From the NCBI GenBank assembly GCA_020631735.1, contig CM036231.1, positions 3,871,831 to 3,935,830 of the forward strand: DNA of 64,000 nucleotides, given 5' to 3'. The stretch is from Saccharum officinarum. Taxonomy: Eukaryota > Streptophyta > Magnoliopsida > Poales > Poaceae. The notes below the pieces were generated by a model, which saw nothing but the letters and a program-made list of their open reading frames with translations, made no database searches and was not told where the DNA came from. Positions 21,703-33,748 of the stretch are shown here, piece by piece. Every line of letters begins with the position of its first letter. The first letter of the stretch is position 1. The position numbers and the translations under genes are program-made.

Positions 21703-22129
21703 AGTCTCGATCACCTTCAAAGTTCAAACCCTAACCTCCCTCTCTCCCTCGAACTCGAACCTTATTATATCTGGAATTCTGGATGGGTCTCTATCTGGGT
21801 TGCTAAGTCGCGGCTGGTCCTTCTCCGATTGCGACTCGTCTGTTGCATATCGGAGAGACCTGGTTTCTGTTAGGCCAGTCTCAATGGGTTTTATCAGAGT
21901 TTTATGGGTATTAATTATGCTGATGTGACATCATATTAATGAAGAGAGATGATAAGAGTTTTATGGGAGTAGATAGGATGAAACTCTTATGCACTGTTTT
22001 TAAAATTTGGATGTGTTGCAGTGACATAAAATTCCCACTAAGATTGGCCTTATCAGAGAGACCTCTGTTGCGTGACACCTGACACGTGGCCATATCACAA
22101 TTCCAAAGCAACATCCCCACTGTGGAATC

Positions 22130-22292
22130 GAGTTGGGTTTTCCTGAGATTCGAGTTGCCCAGTGTGGAACATGCATGCCGTAGTCCTTTAACCGGCAGAG
22201 AGTCATGGTTGGATTTTCCTCTTTCTTTGTTTCATCTATTTTCTGGTGTGTCATCGAAGAACTTGGGACCATGATTACTTGTATCTTTTATC
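22130..22292 (+). repeat. Segment shared with 32577-32720
   Basis: About 150 bp (GAGTTGCCCAGTGTGGAACATG, split here as GAGTTGCCCA and GTGTGGAACATG; GTCCTTTAACCGGCAGAG; TGTCATCGAAGAACTTGGGACC) recurs near-identically at 32577-32720. Identity of the repeat family is unknown. Confidence 0.8.
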
Positions 22293-22739
22293 TATCTATC
22301 TATACTATAAAAGAGCGAATGAATTGTAAAATACATGTTACCTGATAAAATCCTACCCACCCTATGTTTTGACCCTTAGATTACAGATCCAACGTATCTA
22401 ATCTTCCGTCCTAACCTGATGAACGGGTCCGGCCGGAAAACTTTTAATTCTTTACGTATTTTTATACGTATGGTTCCTCGTATCGTTATTTTTTTCACCG
22501 AAAAAAATTACCCAACCCACACCAACGTCGGTTTCCGCTCCGCATCCCCCACTCCGGGTCTCTCCGGCTGGAATCAGATCCTCTACATTTGTACGGAACA
22601 ACTTGTGTCTCCAGTTGCATATCCTGACCGTTGATTTTAGATCAAGCATGAGCTCCACAAAACTATAGTCTAATACGCCTCCAACCGGCCCATACCAGCC
22701 CATCCGCCTGATTCTTCGCCTCGCTGCTCCCAGACTCCG

Positions 22740-23012
22740 ACTCCGTCATCCTTCGCTCCCTTTCCAGCCTAGCGCCGGCGGCAGCTCCTTCCACTCCGCC
22801 ATGGTCGCCGCGCAGCTGCTGCAGCGGTCAGCTTGACCCTCAGGGCCAAGTCCGCAGGCTGGCCAGCCCCACGCCTAGCCCCTCTCTGGGCCTCCCTCTC
22901 CCTGGCCCTGCTTCGTTCACCGTTGAGGACCGCCTGGGCGAGCAGTGGGCCCGCCTGCGCCGTGCGTTCCCTGAGGCCGCCGAGGGGGAGGAAGAGGAGG
23001 TAGGGTGGACGC
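22740..23012 (+). pseudogene. GC-rich fragment inside the MULE, possibly a captured host exon
   Basis: A GC-rich block with plant-exon composition sits just inside the left terminal repeat. One plus-strand frame reads TVEDRLGEQWARLRRAF followed by a Glu-run and then GTAGG, which looks like an exon end with a splice donor. The rest of the element is AT-rich. The parent gene is not recognised. Capture of host exons is known for Pack-MULEs; its application here is inference. Confidence 0.4.
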
Positions 23013-23968
23013 CACACTGGTCGACGGCGTGCTCCCTCCCTCCCGCTTGGGCGCGAACACGGGCGGCCCACCCAGGCTGCACATGAGGAAGATGCTTGTT
23101 ACTGTGTTCTGTTCTGTAAATTTTTCAGCATGTCAAGAAGTCGAGCTCCGTCGCCGCAGACGCTGCCGGCCCGACCGTGGCTGGTTGTGGCGGCGATAAT
23201 CCTCGCCTCGCCGGCAGTCTCGTGTGTGCCATCGTGATGCTCCAGCTTGATGGTTACAACCCTGTCTCTCCATGGACAAGTGCATCGGTGGACTGTAAAA
23301 GACTCCGTGACTCAAGGAGACTAATTGCTATCGGTTCTGTAAAATGTCCAAGTGCTACCACTTTTGTAAATTGTTCAAGTAGTATTGAACATATTGTAGC
23401 TATAACAGTCGTAAGATCACCAAAGTGTTTTGTTCTGTAAATCTTCCAGGTGCTACAATATTGTAAATGTTAGCAAAATGTAAATTGTCAGTCAAATAGG
23501 AATTGGCACTCATTGTAAGATGACATTGGTTTATACATAAATGTTCTGGAATGCATTTGTTACTGCATTGCACAAAAGTTGTTGCTGATCACATTATATT
23601 GTCACAAAAGCTGCTGCTGAGCTTTGCACTTGAACTACAGAACCAGGAACTACTTGAACATGATGGCATTTTGGTGAGCCATATATTCCATGGATGATCT
23701 GTGCTACTAGAATTCACCAATAGCGCCATCTGTCATTGATCCGGACAATAGTTCAGAGAAGAAATTAATGGCCATGTATTGTTCAGAAATCCCTTCCTCA
23801 GGCAAAGATAGCATATGTACTGTTGTGCCATCATCGACGCTCACTTGTATGGTTTCTTGCTTCTTTGTAGTCTGTTGCTTCTGATCAGACAGAAGAGAAT
23901 GAGATAGTTAAATACAATTGAAACTTTTTGTAGCGAATATGGTTAAATACAATAGAAGAGAATGAGAA

Positions 23969-26297
23969 TCATATATATTTTGAGTTGTTAGATACCTTTG
24001 AACATTTTTGTTTCTTCTTGTCACAAGCCTTCGAACTTTTTTCTTTTTTCTTGTCACACACCTTTGTACTGTTTTCTTTGTTGATACCTCCCTTTTTTCT
24101 TGTCACACACTTGCGCTTCTTCTCATACCAAGCTTTTATGCGCTTCGAGGTTTTTGTTTCCACCTCCTTTTTCTTTAGGCTTGCTGTACTCAACAATTCA
24201 GTGGGCAGAGACACATTGGTGGGAGTGATGATAGGATCCACAGGACTTGCAACACCATTGAGTTCTTCAACTTGCTTGCTGACCATGTCAAGTGCGTTGT
24301 GTACTAATAAGCAACAATTTGGATGGCTGGCAGCTCGATGTGCCAAATGTTGAAATTTGTGACTCATATCTTTGTAGCGAAGCATCTCATCTAATTTTGG
24401 ATTTTCTATTATGTTTCGGCCTTGGTTGTCATGTACTGTTGCACTGCGTGCTTCACGTGTCCACCTGTTCAGTATGTATTGTGTGGGAAGTGTTTTGATA
24501 TTCATCAAATCAAGGACTTTTAGAGCATGGCCATAGAGTATTCCGATTCTATTGAAGTGGCCATAGTTGCATGTACTGGTTTGCTTTGAAGGATCACCAA
24601 TAACTTTGTACTGCTTCTCAAAAGTAGGATTTTCATCAAGGCTCCCAATTACCATAATATATTCATTTTGGCATTCTAATGTCATGGTGCATGCTACCAT
24701 TGACCTCTCATACTCATTTTGAAAAGCTTCAAAAATAGGTGATGTGTATAACTTGCTAGCTTGGATTAACATAGGTGTCCTCATTTTGATTCTAGGTAAT
24801 TTTTTCCTTGCTTCAAATTCAGATTGCAGTTCATTCTTTCTTTTATATTCCACAACCCTTTCAAATTGCTTAAGAAATCGGATTATATCAAAATCAGATT
24901 TGAAATGCCGCTTCAGGTCACTATTCAAACTCTCACTGAGTTGTGTACTTCTCATCCCTAATGTAAACACATCCTTCATGTAACATTCAACCCATTTTTT
25001 CCTCTCCTTGTAAATACTATCCAACCAAGTTTGCTTTTTCATCTTTGACCTCAGGATGTTAAATGCATCTTCAAATGTTGCTTCATCTTCATGCTCATAC
25101 ATACACGCACTAAAATATGAGAGAATACTTGGTTCTTTGTTCTTGTCTTCTACTTCCTGTATGAGAGATGCACCAGATTCTTCATCATCCTGTATGGGAG
25201 ATGCACCAGATTCTTCATCATCCTGTATGAGAGATGCACCAGATTCTTCATCATCCTATATGGGAGATACACCAGATTCTTCATCATCTGGTACAGCTAG
25301 ATGCTTGACAGCATTCAGCATAATGTGAAAAGTGCATAAATCATGCCATGTTTCTAAAAATACCTCCTTAACTGCTTTTCCCATTGCATAATCTTGATCA
25401 GTATATATTGTTTTAGGTTGCTTGCCATTGTGAGCTCTAAGGAAGGTCTCAAATATCCACTCGAAAGATTCAAATGTCTCATCGTACATGAGAACAACAC
25501 CGAAAACCACTGTTTGCCTGAAATGATTGAACCCAACAAATACACCAAAAGGCCAACTCTCCCTATTTGTACCAAAAGTAGTATCAAAACTAACTACATC
25601 ACCAAAATATGCATAGTCAGTGAGCATTTTAGCATCAGCCCAGAATATGTTTGCAATCTTTTCTTCCCGGTCCATCTGCAATGCATACTGAAATGATGGG
25701 TTCTCGACAATTTTGTCTTGAAAATACCTAAGCATGCTTCCTGCTTGACCATATGCCATCTCCCGTTGCCGCTTGCCCCGTAAATAGTTCTTTTGATCTT
25801 GAAGAGTGTAACTGAGATTAACTGAGCCACCAACTTGGATGCAAGCCAACTCATGAGCAGCTTTGGGCCCAATTCCTGCATCATCAGCTGTCTCAATTTC
25901 AAAGCCTTGTAACTCTGAAATTTTTCTCTGGGATACCATCAAGTGTGAGGTTTCTGGCAGATGAAGGGCATGATTGTGTTCCAAAAACAGATCAGTCACT
26001 TTATAATTTCCCTTATTCTTGTCCATTATAAGTCCCATACGAACTTGACAGTTAGTTCTAGTTTCAGCTCTTGGACACTTTGTTAGATGATCTCTTTTAT
26101 CTGGCTTTCTATGACCTTCATTTGCACAAGCATATCTGCAGGAACTAATCTTCCCATCTAACTTTCTTTTGTTAGTGTACATTTTCCTCACCTCAAAGCC
26201 TTTTTGACCCCCATATCTAATCCAAAACATCCAAGCCTCATCTGTAGTATTGAACTCCATGCCAACTTGAGGTAAAAGACTAGGAAGCGGACCCTCT
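23969..26297 (-). pseudogene. FAR1/FRS-like MULE transposase with one premature stop
   Basis: The long last exon starts after a splice acceptor at 26298 and runs in one frame to the stop at 23969. It encodes a FAR1-type DNA-binding zinc domain (WIRYGGQKGFEVRK, CRYAC, the HNHAL end), a MULE transposase core (SFDTTFGTN, YTDQDYAMG, WHDLCTFHIMLN) and a C-terminal SWIM-like segment, then a Lys-rich tail with repeats of CDKKK. A single TAG at 25256-25258 interrupts it inside a 33-bp repeat. The SWIM region reads CNYGHFNRIGILYGH, so two expected cysteines are missing. A possible 5' exon further right was not identified. Either a decayed transposase or a domesticated FRS gene; the stop favours decay. 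Confidence 0.82.
25143..25285 (-). repeat. 33-bp tandem repeat within the transposase gene
   Basis: About four copies of a 33-bp unit (CCAGATTCTTCATCATCC core on the plus strand) encode the 11-residue repeat DDEESGASxIQ on the minus strand. The copy nearest the 5' side carries TAG where the others have CAG. Confidence 0.88.
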
Positions 26298-27041
26298 CTA
26301 CAAGAAAACAGATAAATATAGCATGATATTAGGTGCTGAACTGAACAACTACAATCTATCCCCAAATTAATTGGGAAAAAACAATCATGGCATTACACAC
26401 CTTTTTTCTTTCATCTTAGATATGTAAAAAAATATTCATTCAAGCAAGTTGATGTTCCTTTGAAACTTCCATATCAGATTCCTTCAGTCCATCAATTCTA
26501 GCAAAATCCAAAGAATGAAGAATAAAAACAATCAAATTAGAACAACCCTAGCTTACTGTACACAGCAAGAGGTGACGTGAGTGTAGAGATTTTTGGCACT
26601 TGCTAACCGATGGAGAGCACCAGCACGAGTAGCAGATGGAGAGCACCAGCACGAGCAGGAGATGGAGAGCACCAGCACCAAAATCCGATCGCCGCAGAAT
26701 CCAATCGCCGCCACGGCCCTGTCCACTCTCGCGTCAAAAAAAGGTGGTCCAGGCGGCAAAACGCATAATGCTCGCGCCAAAAAAACAACAGGGAACTGGC
26801 CAGATGACCAAGAGACGTGCAGGATGGAATTCCGTGCAGAATGGGCTCACGTGGGCCGATTGGAGGCCTGTTAAGCTGCTTCTGTGGAGCTGACGGTTGG
26901 ATGGGAAATAAAGGGCACGGATGGCCAACCGTAGAGACAAGTTCGTCCGTACAACTGGAGAGGATCTTGTTCCCTCCGGCTACCATCTCCTCTCCCCCGC
27001 CGCCGTCTCCATCGGAGCTCCCTACCGAGTGCCCCGAACCA

Positions 27042-27396
27042 TGGCGGCTGCATCAGCCACCCGCCGCGGCCTCTCCGCGCTCCTCCTCTCCTCCTCCCGC
27101 GCGCTCCCCCGCCGCCTGGGCCCCCTCGCCGCCGCGGCTGCCTAGGCCCACGTCGCCCCGTGGGCCCTCCTCGCGTCGCGCGGGGCCAGGACCGCGTCGT
27201 CTGGCGGGTCCGGGTACTCGCCGCTGAACGACCCGTCCCCGAACTGGAGCAACCGCCCACCCAAGGAGACGATCCTTCTCGACGGCTGTGACTACGAGCA
27301 CTGGCTCATCATCATGGAGTTCCCCACCGACCCCAAGCCCTCCGAGGAGGAGATGGTCGCGGCCTACGTCAAGACCCTCGCGGTCGTCCTCGGAAG
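27042..27396 (+). pseudogene. MORF/DAG-type organelle RNA-editing factor, first exon only
   Basis: MORF (RIP) proteins work with PPR proteins in C-to-U RNA editing in plastids and mitochondria. The ATG at 27042 starts an Arg/Ser/Ala-rich transit-peptide-like leader; after a stop (TAG at 27144-27146) the same frame continues with the hallmark [36 protein letters not shown] and ends LGR before a GT at 27397. The family's next exon (Lys-rich, then the second half of the MORF box) was not found in the following 3 kb. A premature stop plus missing exons make this a truncated copy, perhaps a gene fragment moved by a transposon. It starts 61 bp after the MULE end. Confidence 0.75.
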
Positions 27397-29332
27397 GTAT
27401 GCGCCGTGTCTGTGTATGCGCATTTGTTGCGTGAGCAATCGCGTTGAGCTAATTGAATCCGTAAATGTGCATTTGACCTGACCAACACTTAGCCGGATAC
27501 TAATTGAATGTGCCAGTAATTCGTTACATTGCTAGGGACTCACATGTATGTTGCATAATCCATTTTTCGCATATAGAGATGTTATTGGTTAGTTTATTCT
27601 CGATTTCTCCGTCCTAAACTCTCATGATGTGAGGTCATGTTCATGCAGGAAGACAATTTCCACTCTTCCAGATTAAATTAGTGGACACATACTATAACAT
27701 AAAGTGAATAGAATCACACTAATTCTAAAGGAAATGATGGATGTTCTAAATTCTGATTAGACTGTAAAGGAAGTGGCCAAATGAAACACTATTTATGCCA
27801 CCAAAAGGATCCTGGCAAATGGCAAGTTGGCTCAGCCTCATCGACCACCCAGACTTGGTGATCTCCTACCATCTAGCCTTGACGCTCAGTACCCTCGCTT
27901 CCTCTTTTGGTATAATGATACCTGTGTTTTTTTACTGGATGAGATTCGTGTGCGATGCAGGCCGAATAGAATGGGGTGACGCAGACGTTGTCAGTGGTTG
28001 ACCTACAGAGGATGTCGGGGCTCAGCAGCAAGTGACTTATGCTACAGATCTACGTCTCGCAGCAAGTGAGTTGATTTGATTCTTGATGAATGATTGCCAC
28101 GATCAAGTGCTGACCATTCGATGCTTGTCTACTGCAGGTTTTGTTGTCTACTTCGCCATGATTTGTGCCAGGTAACTAATAATCTGCTCATTTGCATCCA
28201 AAATTCTAAACATTATTTATCAATATGGTTGATAATGCAACAAGTTATTTGTCTATTATTGTTGTTGAACTTTATTAAATGCTATGTGTGGGGTTTCAAA
28301 GAATAATAAAAATGTACACACCAACTTCATGATTCCATCTGATCAAAACTCGGTATGTTTCTATGACTAGGAAACCAGAGTCTTAGTATGTCTTAGAAAG
28401 GTTGGAAAACATTATTTTACAAGGCAAAAGATCTACCTGAGCTGCCATTCCTGCTAGCCTTCAGTTTTTGCCTGTGAGTCTGCGATTTTAGTCTACTCAC
28501 TTGAGATTTAATGTAAAAAAAAACTCGCCATGGAGCAGTGATATACAATGTCTGCTACATGGTAGCTGTGCTAATTTAACTAAATCTACCTTGTGATTCC
28601 GTGCTTTGATTAGTTTATTCTTCAGGAGAGGAAAAAATGATTACCAATTTTTGTCAGTTCAGCTGAAACTCCAATGCGGAAGTGAACCACAGAGGGCTTC
28701 CTTCTCTAATGTTGACTGTGTCTCATTCTTGGGATTTGCTATGTCTAGGAAGGATCAGATTGGGTCATGTGTTGAGGGATTTAGATGGGTTAATCTTTAG
28801 TTGAGTTTATTTTATTCGGTTCACTGTCATGCACAAATGATATTGACAGGAATTGGAATTGGATCAGGAGCAGAAGAGCAAGGTTGATGGGTGATGCATG
28901 CCTTCTGCCGTCACCTGCACAAGGAGATGCTCCTTGGGCCAACAAAATTGCTCTGACGGCATGGGGATAAGCTGGTAAAGTTTTTATTTAATTATTATGA
29001 TCTAATGTAGTCAATGGAGAGTAGACTTTCAGATTAAAAACCGTAAAACAATTTACTTTATCTTTCCACTTTGCAGCTATTATACTCTGCACTTGCCATT
29101 TACTACTCGCTTGTTATGTTTTATAGGAAAACACTATGATTGCAACGAATATAGGCTGTATTCTTCGTTGATATGAAAAGGCACCAGAATCCAAGAAGAT
29201 GGATTAGTTTAATCTACAGGGCAGTTTTGAAATATGCTTTCCAGGTCTTCAGGTTTGGCCTTGACACGATATGTATGCTTTATTCTGTAATTACTAATTT
29301 CCTATGCCAAAAAAAAATGCAGGACAACAATC
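27397..29332. other. AT-rich region after the MORF exon, no further exon recognised
   Basis: Could be intron and downstream sequence of the MORF remnant; no continuation of the protein was seen and no other gene was recognised. Confidence 0.4.
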
Positions 29333-30338
29333 TTCCTCGCGAAGCTGTTTCTTCTACATCTCTTGGAATATAGATCAGAGGAGCCTATGTTAGCAAAGAT
29401 TTAGCCTGCTTATAAAGTAATGTTTACATTTGGATGCATTGTTAGAAAAGCATGCTCACTTGTGACTGAAATGATATATTCATGTAGTATAAATGATATA
29501 TGTATGTTCCTTTTCATTGGTTGTTACCCAATAAGCTAAGTAGCAACATTGCTTTTAGTCAGCACAAATTTTAGCTACAGAAATTAAATTTTAAATATTA
29601 ACGATTTTATAAGAATAGAGGGGGGAGGTGGTGCTTTCCGCTGATCACCGCAGCTGATATTGAACGCTGACCAAGAACTATAGGATGTCAGTTTAAAAAA
29701 AATATAGGATGTCCAAATTCTGACAAGGCATGTGGTAACTTATTGTACTATATGAAAATAAAAATCAATTAAATTTTTGTGACCTCTTGAAAATCCCTCG
29801 CTGAAGTTGCCCTCAATACTGTTTATTAGCTGTATTCCTCGCGAAGCTGTTTCTTCTACATCTCTTGGAATATAGATCAGAGGAGCCTATGTTAGCAAAG
29901 ATTTAGCCTGCTTATAAAGTAATGTTTATATTTGGATGCATTGTTAGAAAAGCATGCTCACTTGTGACTGAAATGATATATTCATGTAGTATAAATGATA
30001 TATGTATGTTCCTTTTCATTGGTTGTTATCCAATAAGCTAAGTAGCAACATTGCTTTTAGTCAGCACAAATTTTAGCTACAGAAATTAAATTTTAAATAT
30101 TAACGATTTTATAAGAATAGAGGGGGGGGGGGGAGGTGGTGCTTTCCGCTGATCACTGCAGCTGATATTGAACGCTGACCAAGAACTATAGGATGTCAGT
30201 TTTTAAAAAAATATAGGATGTCAAAATTCTGACAAGGCATGTGGTAACTTATTGTACTATATGAAAATAAAAATCAATGAAGTTTTTGTGACCTCTTGAA
30301 AACCCCTCGCTGAAGTTGCCCTCAATACTGTTTATTAG
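29333..30338 (+). repeat. 502-bp tandem duplication
   Basis: Copy 1 (29333-29834) and copy 2 (29835-30338) both start TTCCTCGCGAAGCTG and end CAATACTGTTTATTAG. They differ by few substitutions and by the length of a G run (near 29619 and 30122). A recent unequal event. Confidence 0.93.
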
Positions 30339-30439
30339 ATGTGTAGTTAATTTTTAAAATTTCCAAAAATTATTTAATAAAATATGTACTTATTCTCTTG
30401 TGTATGAATTTTTTTAGACACGTGTGCATGTTCACTATA

Positions 30440-31000
30440 GTAGAGAAAAACTCTTCTATCCATTACATACAAGTATATATATACTACAAATATAGATATA
30501 TTTTTGCTCTTGTCTGCTCGATACATTTACATCTATATATATACTCCGTATGTGGTCTGCAGACAAACAGCTATAGCATTCAGATGCATTGCATACACTC
30601 CTACCAGCCAAATGAATTGTTAATTTGAAAGAGTTTCCACTTGGATCTGCAAGACATGGATGCGTACGTGGGTTGTGTGCATGTGCATAAGCAGGATAAA
30701 TCTATCATCTCGGTAAGGGCTTGTTCGGTTGATTCGGAATAGGGCCCTGGAATAATTTCTAGTCGGAATGATTCAACAATTTGTACTAATCTTGATGGGC
30801 TAGAATTGTTCCTGGTGCAATCTTAGAAAATCGAACGGGCCCTAAAGAATTCGAACAAGGAAGTTTCACTACCAAAATCAGTATACGAGGTATGCGTGGA
30901 TCTCTGCAATTGACCGTGCCACAGGTTCAGGCATCACTGTTCGTTGTACAGCAAATAGGAACTTCAATTCTTTCCTTAAGAAAATCTGGACAGTGTGCTT
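30440..31000 (+). repeat. Segmental duplicate of 32722-33150
   Basis: Shared blocks include TTTTTGCTCTTGTCTGCTCG, GATGCATTGCATACACTCCT, GAGTTTCCACTTGGATC and TTCAGGCATCACTGTTC. This copy contains a MITE (30717-30842) that the other lacks. Confidence 0.9.
30717..30842. mobile_element. Tourist-like MITE (126 bp) with TAA duplication
   Basis: Terminal inverted repeats GGGCTTGTTCGGTTGATT and (right end, complement) GGGCCCGTTCGATTTT; flanked by TAA at 30714-30716 and 30843-30845. The paralogous site near 32985 has a single TAA and no insert. Confidence 0.88.
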
Positions 31001-31484
31001 CGAAGTCGTAATACCGTTGCTATGCTATTTTAATCGTCCAACCATGCGCCTATTAGAGTGTGTTATTTCTAGATATAGCATTTGTCACGGGGAATAACTA
31101 GCGCTTGAACGTCTGGCCCCAGGCCTGTGTCCGAACGCAGCTTCGCCGCACCCTGTCCTATTCCCTGCGTAACAGAGCGTCCGTCGTGCCCGCATAACAG
31201 GGGAGCCTGCCGGCTAGCTACGCCCGCAGCGTGTCTCAACCTCGTTGCGCCTGCGTCACCTCTATAGCCAGGGTTTGCATCTCCGTCGTGCGGGGAGGTG
31301 CCACAAGCTTATGCTTCAGGACCTCCACCGGAGGCAGCATGTTGTACGGGAATGGGCCGCGTGCGCCAGCACGGATGCCTACACGTGCTCCGATGGAGCG
31401 CTACCGCCAGCTTACAGCCGACGCCGTCATGGCTCCCGCACTAGCTCTCTCTACCTCGCTAAACAGCCCTACATTGAGTTCTAC

Positions 31485-31880
31485 TTTTGCAACACTCAGA
31501 TGAAACAATTGCAACATACAACTGAAACAGATGAAATATTTGGAACATACAGTTGCAACATATTCATTGTAACGTATGCAACATCTAGATAGAACATTTG
31601 TAAGATACGTTTGAAACAGATAAAACATATGGAACATGTTGTTGCAACATATGTGTAAAACATATGCAAATATCCGGATCAAAACACTTGCAACATACGT
31701 TTGAAACAAATGAAATATTTTGAACAAATGCTTGCAACATGCCTCTGAAACACTTGCAACATATGCAACATGTGCAACATTCTCGATCTATTTTTGCAAC
31801 GTCCAAAAGAAACAACTGCAAGATACCTTTAAAACAATTAAAACACATGAAACATACATTTGCAACATTGGAGAGAGGAA
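31485..31880 (+). repeat. Degenerate TTGCAACATA/TGAAAC array, forward
   Basis: About a dozen irregular repeats of the type GCAACATA...TGAAACA at 20-40 bp spacing. The reverse complement of this array occurs at 36540-36930. Likely the internal part of a non-autonomous DNA element, with GC-rich sequence on both sides. Confidence 0.75.
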
Positions 31881-32721
31881 GCCTGGACCGGTCGATTCCA
31901 GCCTTTGGGGTCAGAGCCAGTGGCGAGCAGTGGTGCACGAGCACCACGAGCACCCCGCACTAGCAGCGACGCGAGCACCACCACCACCCAGTGCCACCAG
32001 CACCGCCCTTGGCTCAGTTTGGCGGGCGGCACGTGCTATGAGAGGGAGGGAGCGGGCTACGCGACGCACGGCCAAAGCAAGGAGCGAGGAGCGAGCGGCG
32101 TAAGTGGGGCGCGCGACGACGCGGGAGCGGGGAGCGAGCGAGCGGTGTCCGGATGAGAATAAGAGACGGAGGGAGTCAAAGTTGTAGTGCACGTCACGCC
32201 ACGCGTCCGTCTGGAGGGAGTCGTTAGCATCGGACGTCCTGTGTATATCATTATCGTTTGTCATGTTTACTAGTTTTTGTTGATGTAAGGGTGGAGTATT
32301 ATTGTGCGAGGTCTTGTAACAGATTTGCAAAAAAAAAAACTTGCTCGTATAGGAGCACAACTCAGGCCGGCTGGAATGCTAATCTGGTATGTGATATCTC
32401 TTGATGATGTATTCATCACTTTACTAGCCGCTGGCAAAGAGCGGCCTTTGGTTAATAGAAGGTCTTCCAATCTCAAAATAAAACAGGTCACAGTATCCAA
32501 AACAAAGTGAAAAACAAGCAAGTTACAGTATGTAATTTACTTCATGAATAGTATTCGAAATCGCAAATGCCATAATCCTGTGAATCGAGTTGCCCACTGT
32601 GGAACATGCCGTAGTCCTTTAACCGGCAGAGAGTCATGGTTGGACTCTTTCTTTGTTTCATCAATTTTCAGGTGTGTCATCGAAGAACTTGGGACCTTGA
32701 TTACTTGTATGTATCTTTTAT

Positions 32722-33150
32722 AGTAGAAGAAAAACTCTTCCATCCATGACGACTATATGTATACTACAAATATAGATAGATTTTTGCTCTTGTCTGCTCG
32801 ATACATTTACATCTATATATGTGGTCCGCGGGCAAACAGCTATAGCATTCGGAATTTCAGATGCATTGCATACACTCCTACGAGCCAAACGAATTGTTAA
32901 TTTGAAAGAGTTTCCACTTGGATCTGCAAGGTAGGGATTCGTACGTGGGTTATGTGCATAAGCAGGATAAATATCAATGATCGCTGTAAAGGATTGAAAC
33001 GAGGAAGTTTCACTACCAAATACACTATATAAGGTATATATGCGCAGATCTCTGAAATTGCAAATGACCGTGCGACCACAAGTTCAGGCATCACTGTTCA
33101 TTGTACAGCAAAGAGGAACTTCAATTCTTTCATTAAGAAAATCTGGACAG
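32722..33150 (+). repeat. Segmental duplicate of 30440-31000 (without MITE)
   Basis: Colinear with 30440-31000 but lacking the Tourist-like MITE. It is preceded by the 22130-22292-like segment. Confidence 0.9.
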
Positions 33151-33738
33151 TACTGTGCTAAAGTCAAAACCTTTGTGTAGAGAATAGCTGCCCATAATAG
33201 TCTACCAATGAAGAAGCAAATTAGCAAAATAGTGGACTGGATATTGGTACTCGTTCTCCCATGTGTTTCAGATCTGCTGAAAGAGGCACCCGTAGTTTTC
33301 TAAATGTAAATTCGCAAAAGGAAGCATGGACTATGGAGAGCTAGCACTAACATTGGAAACTGAAAGTAACAGTCTAAACTTGTTACAAAAACCAAAGGAG
33401 GTGTTGCTCAAGCTCAGTATAAGGTAACATTGCAATATTCGGTGCTGGTCTGTGGTATGCTCCGGTTTGCACCTTGCAATACTGGGCTACTCATGGATTT
33501 CAGCTGTGGTGTACTGTGTTTGTAACATTCCATTTCTCTTAACGAAACACTTGCGCTCCTGCGTATGTTCGCGAAAGAAGGGGTGGCTTAAAGGTTAGAA
33601 CAACCAAGGCACTATGGAGGATCTGTGGGTAATGATGCAAACGCAGAGCAAATTGCAATCAAGACATACAGGCTAAAATGCTAGTGAGAGCACTGAATTT
33701 ATACAGACACCGGCCGGTATGTAACAAGTATGTAGTAG
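33151..33738. other. Intergenic stretch, nothing recognised
   Basis: Mixed-composition sequence without a credible ORF, repeat array or inverted repeat. Confidence 0.4.
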
Positions 33739-33748
33739 TATTTAAAAT

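Larger units (their letters stand above)
22566..26981 (-). mobile_element. Mutator-like element with FAR1-type transposase
   Basis: The ends are inverted relative to each other: AGATCCTCT, TTGTACGG and AACTTGT blocks at 22577-22612 recur in reverse complement at 26934-26968, and AGCTCCAC recurs further in, giving degenerate terminal inverted repeats of about 60-105 bp. Between them lies a minus-strand FAR1/FRS-like transposase gene. Size and content fit a Mutator-like DNA transposon. A clean 9-bp target duplication was not found (the adjoining 9 bp match at only 5 positions), so the ends are approximate. Confidence 0.72.
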
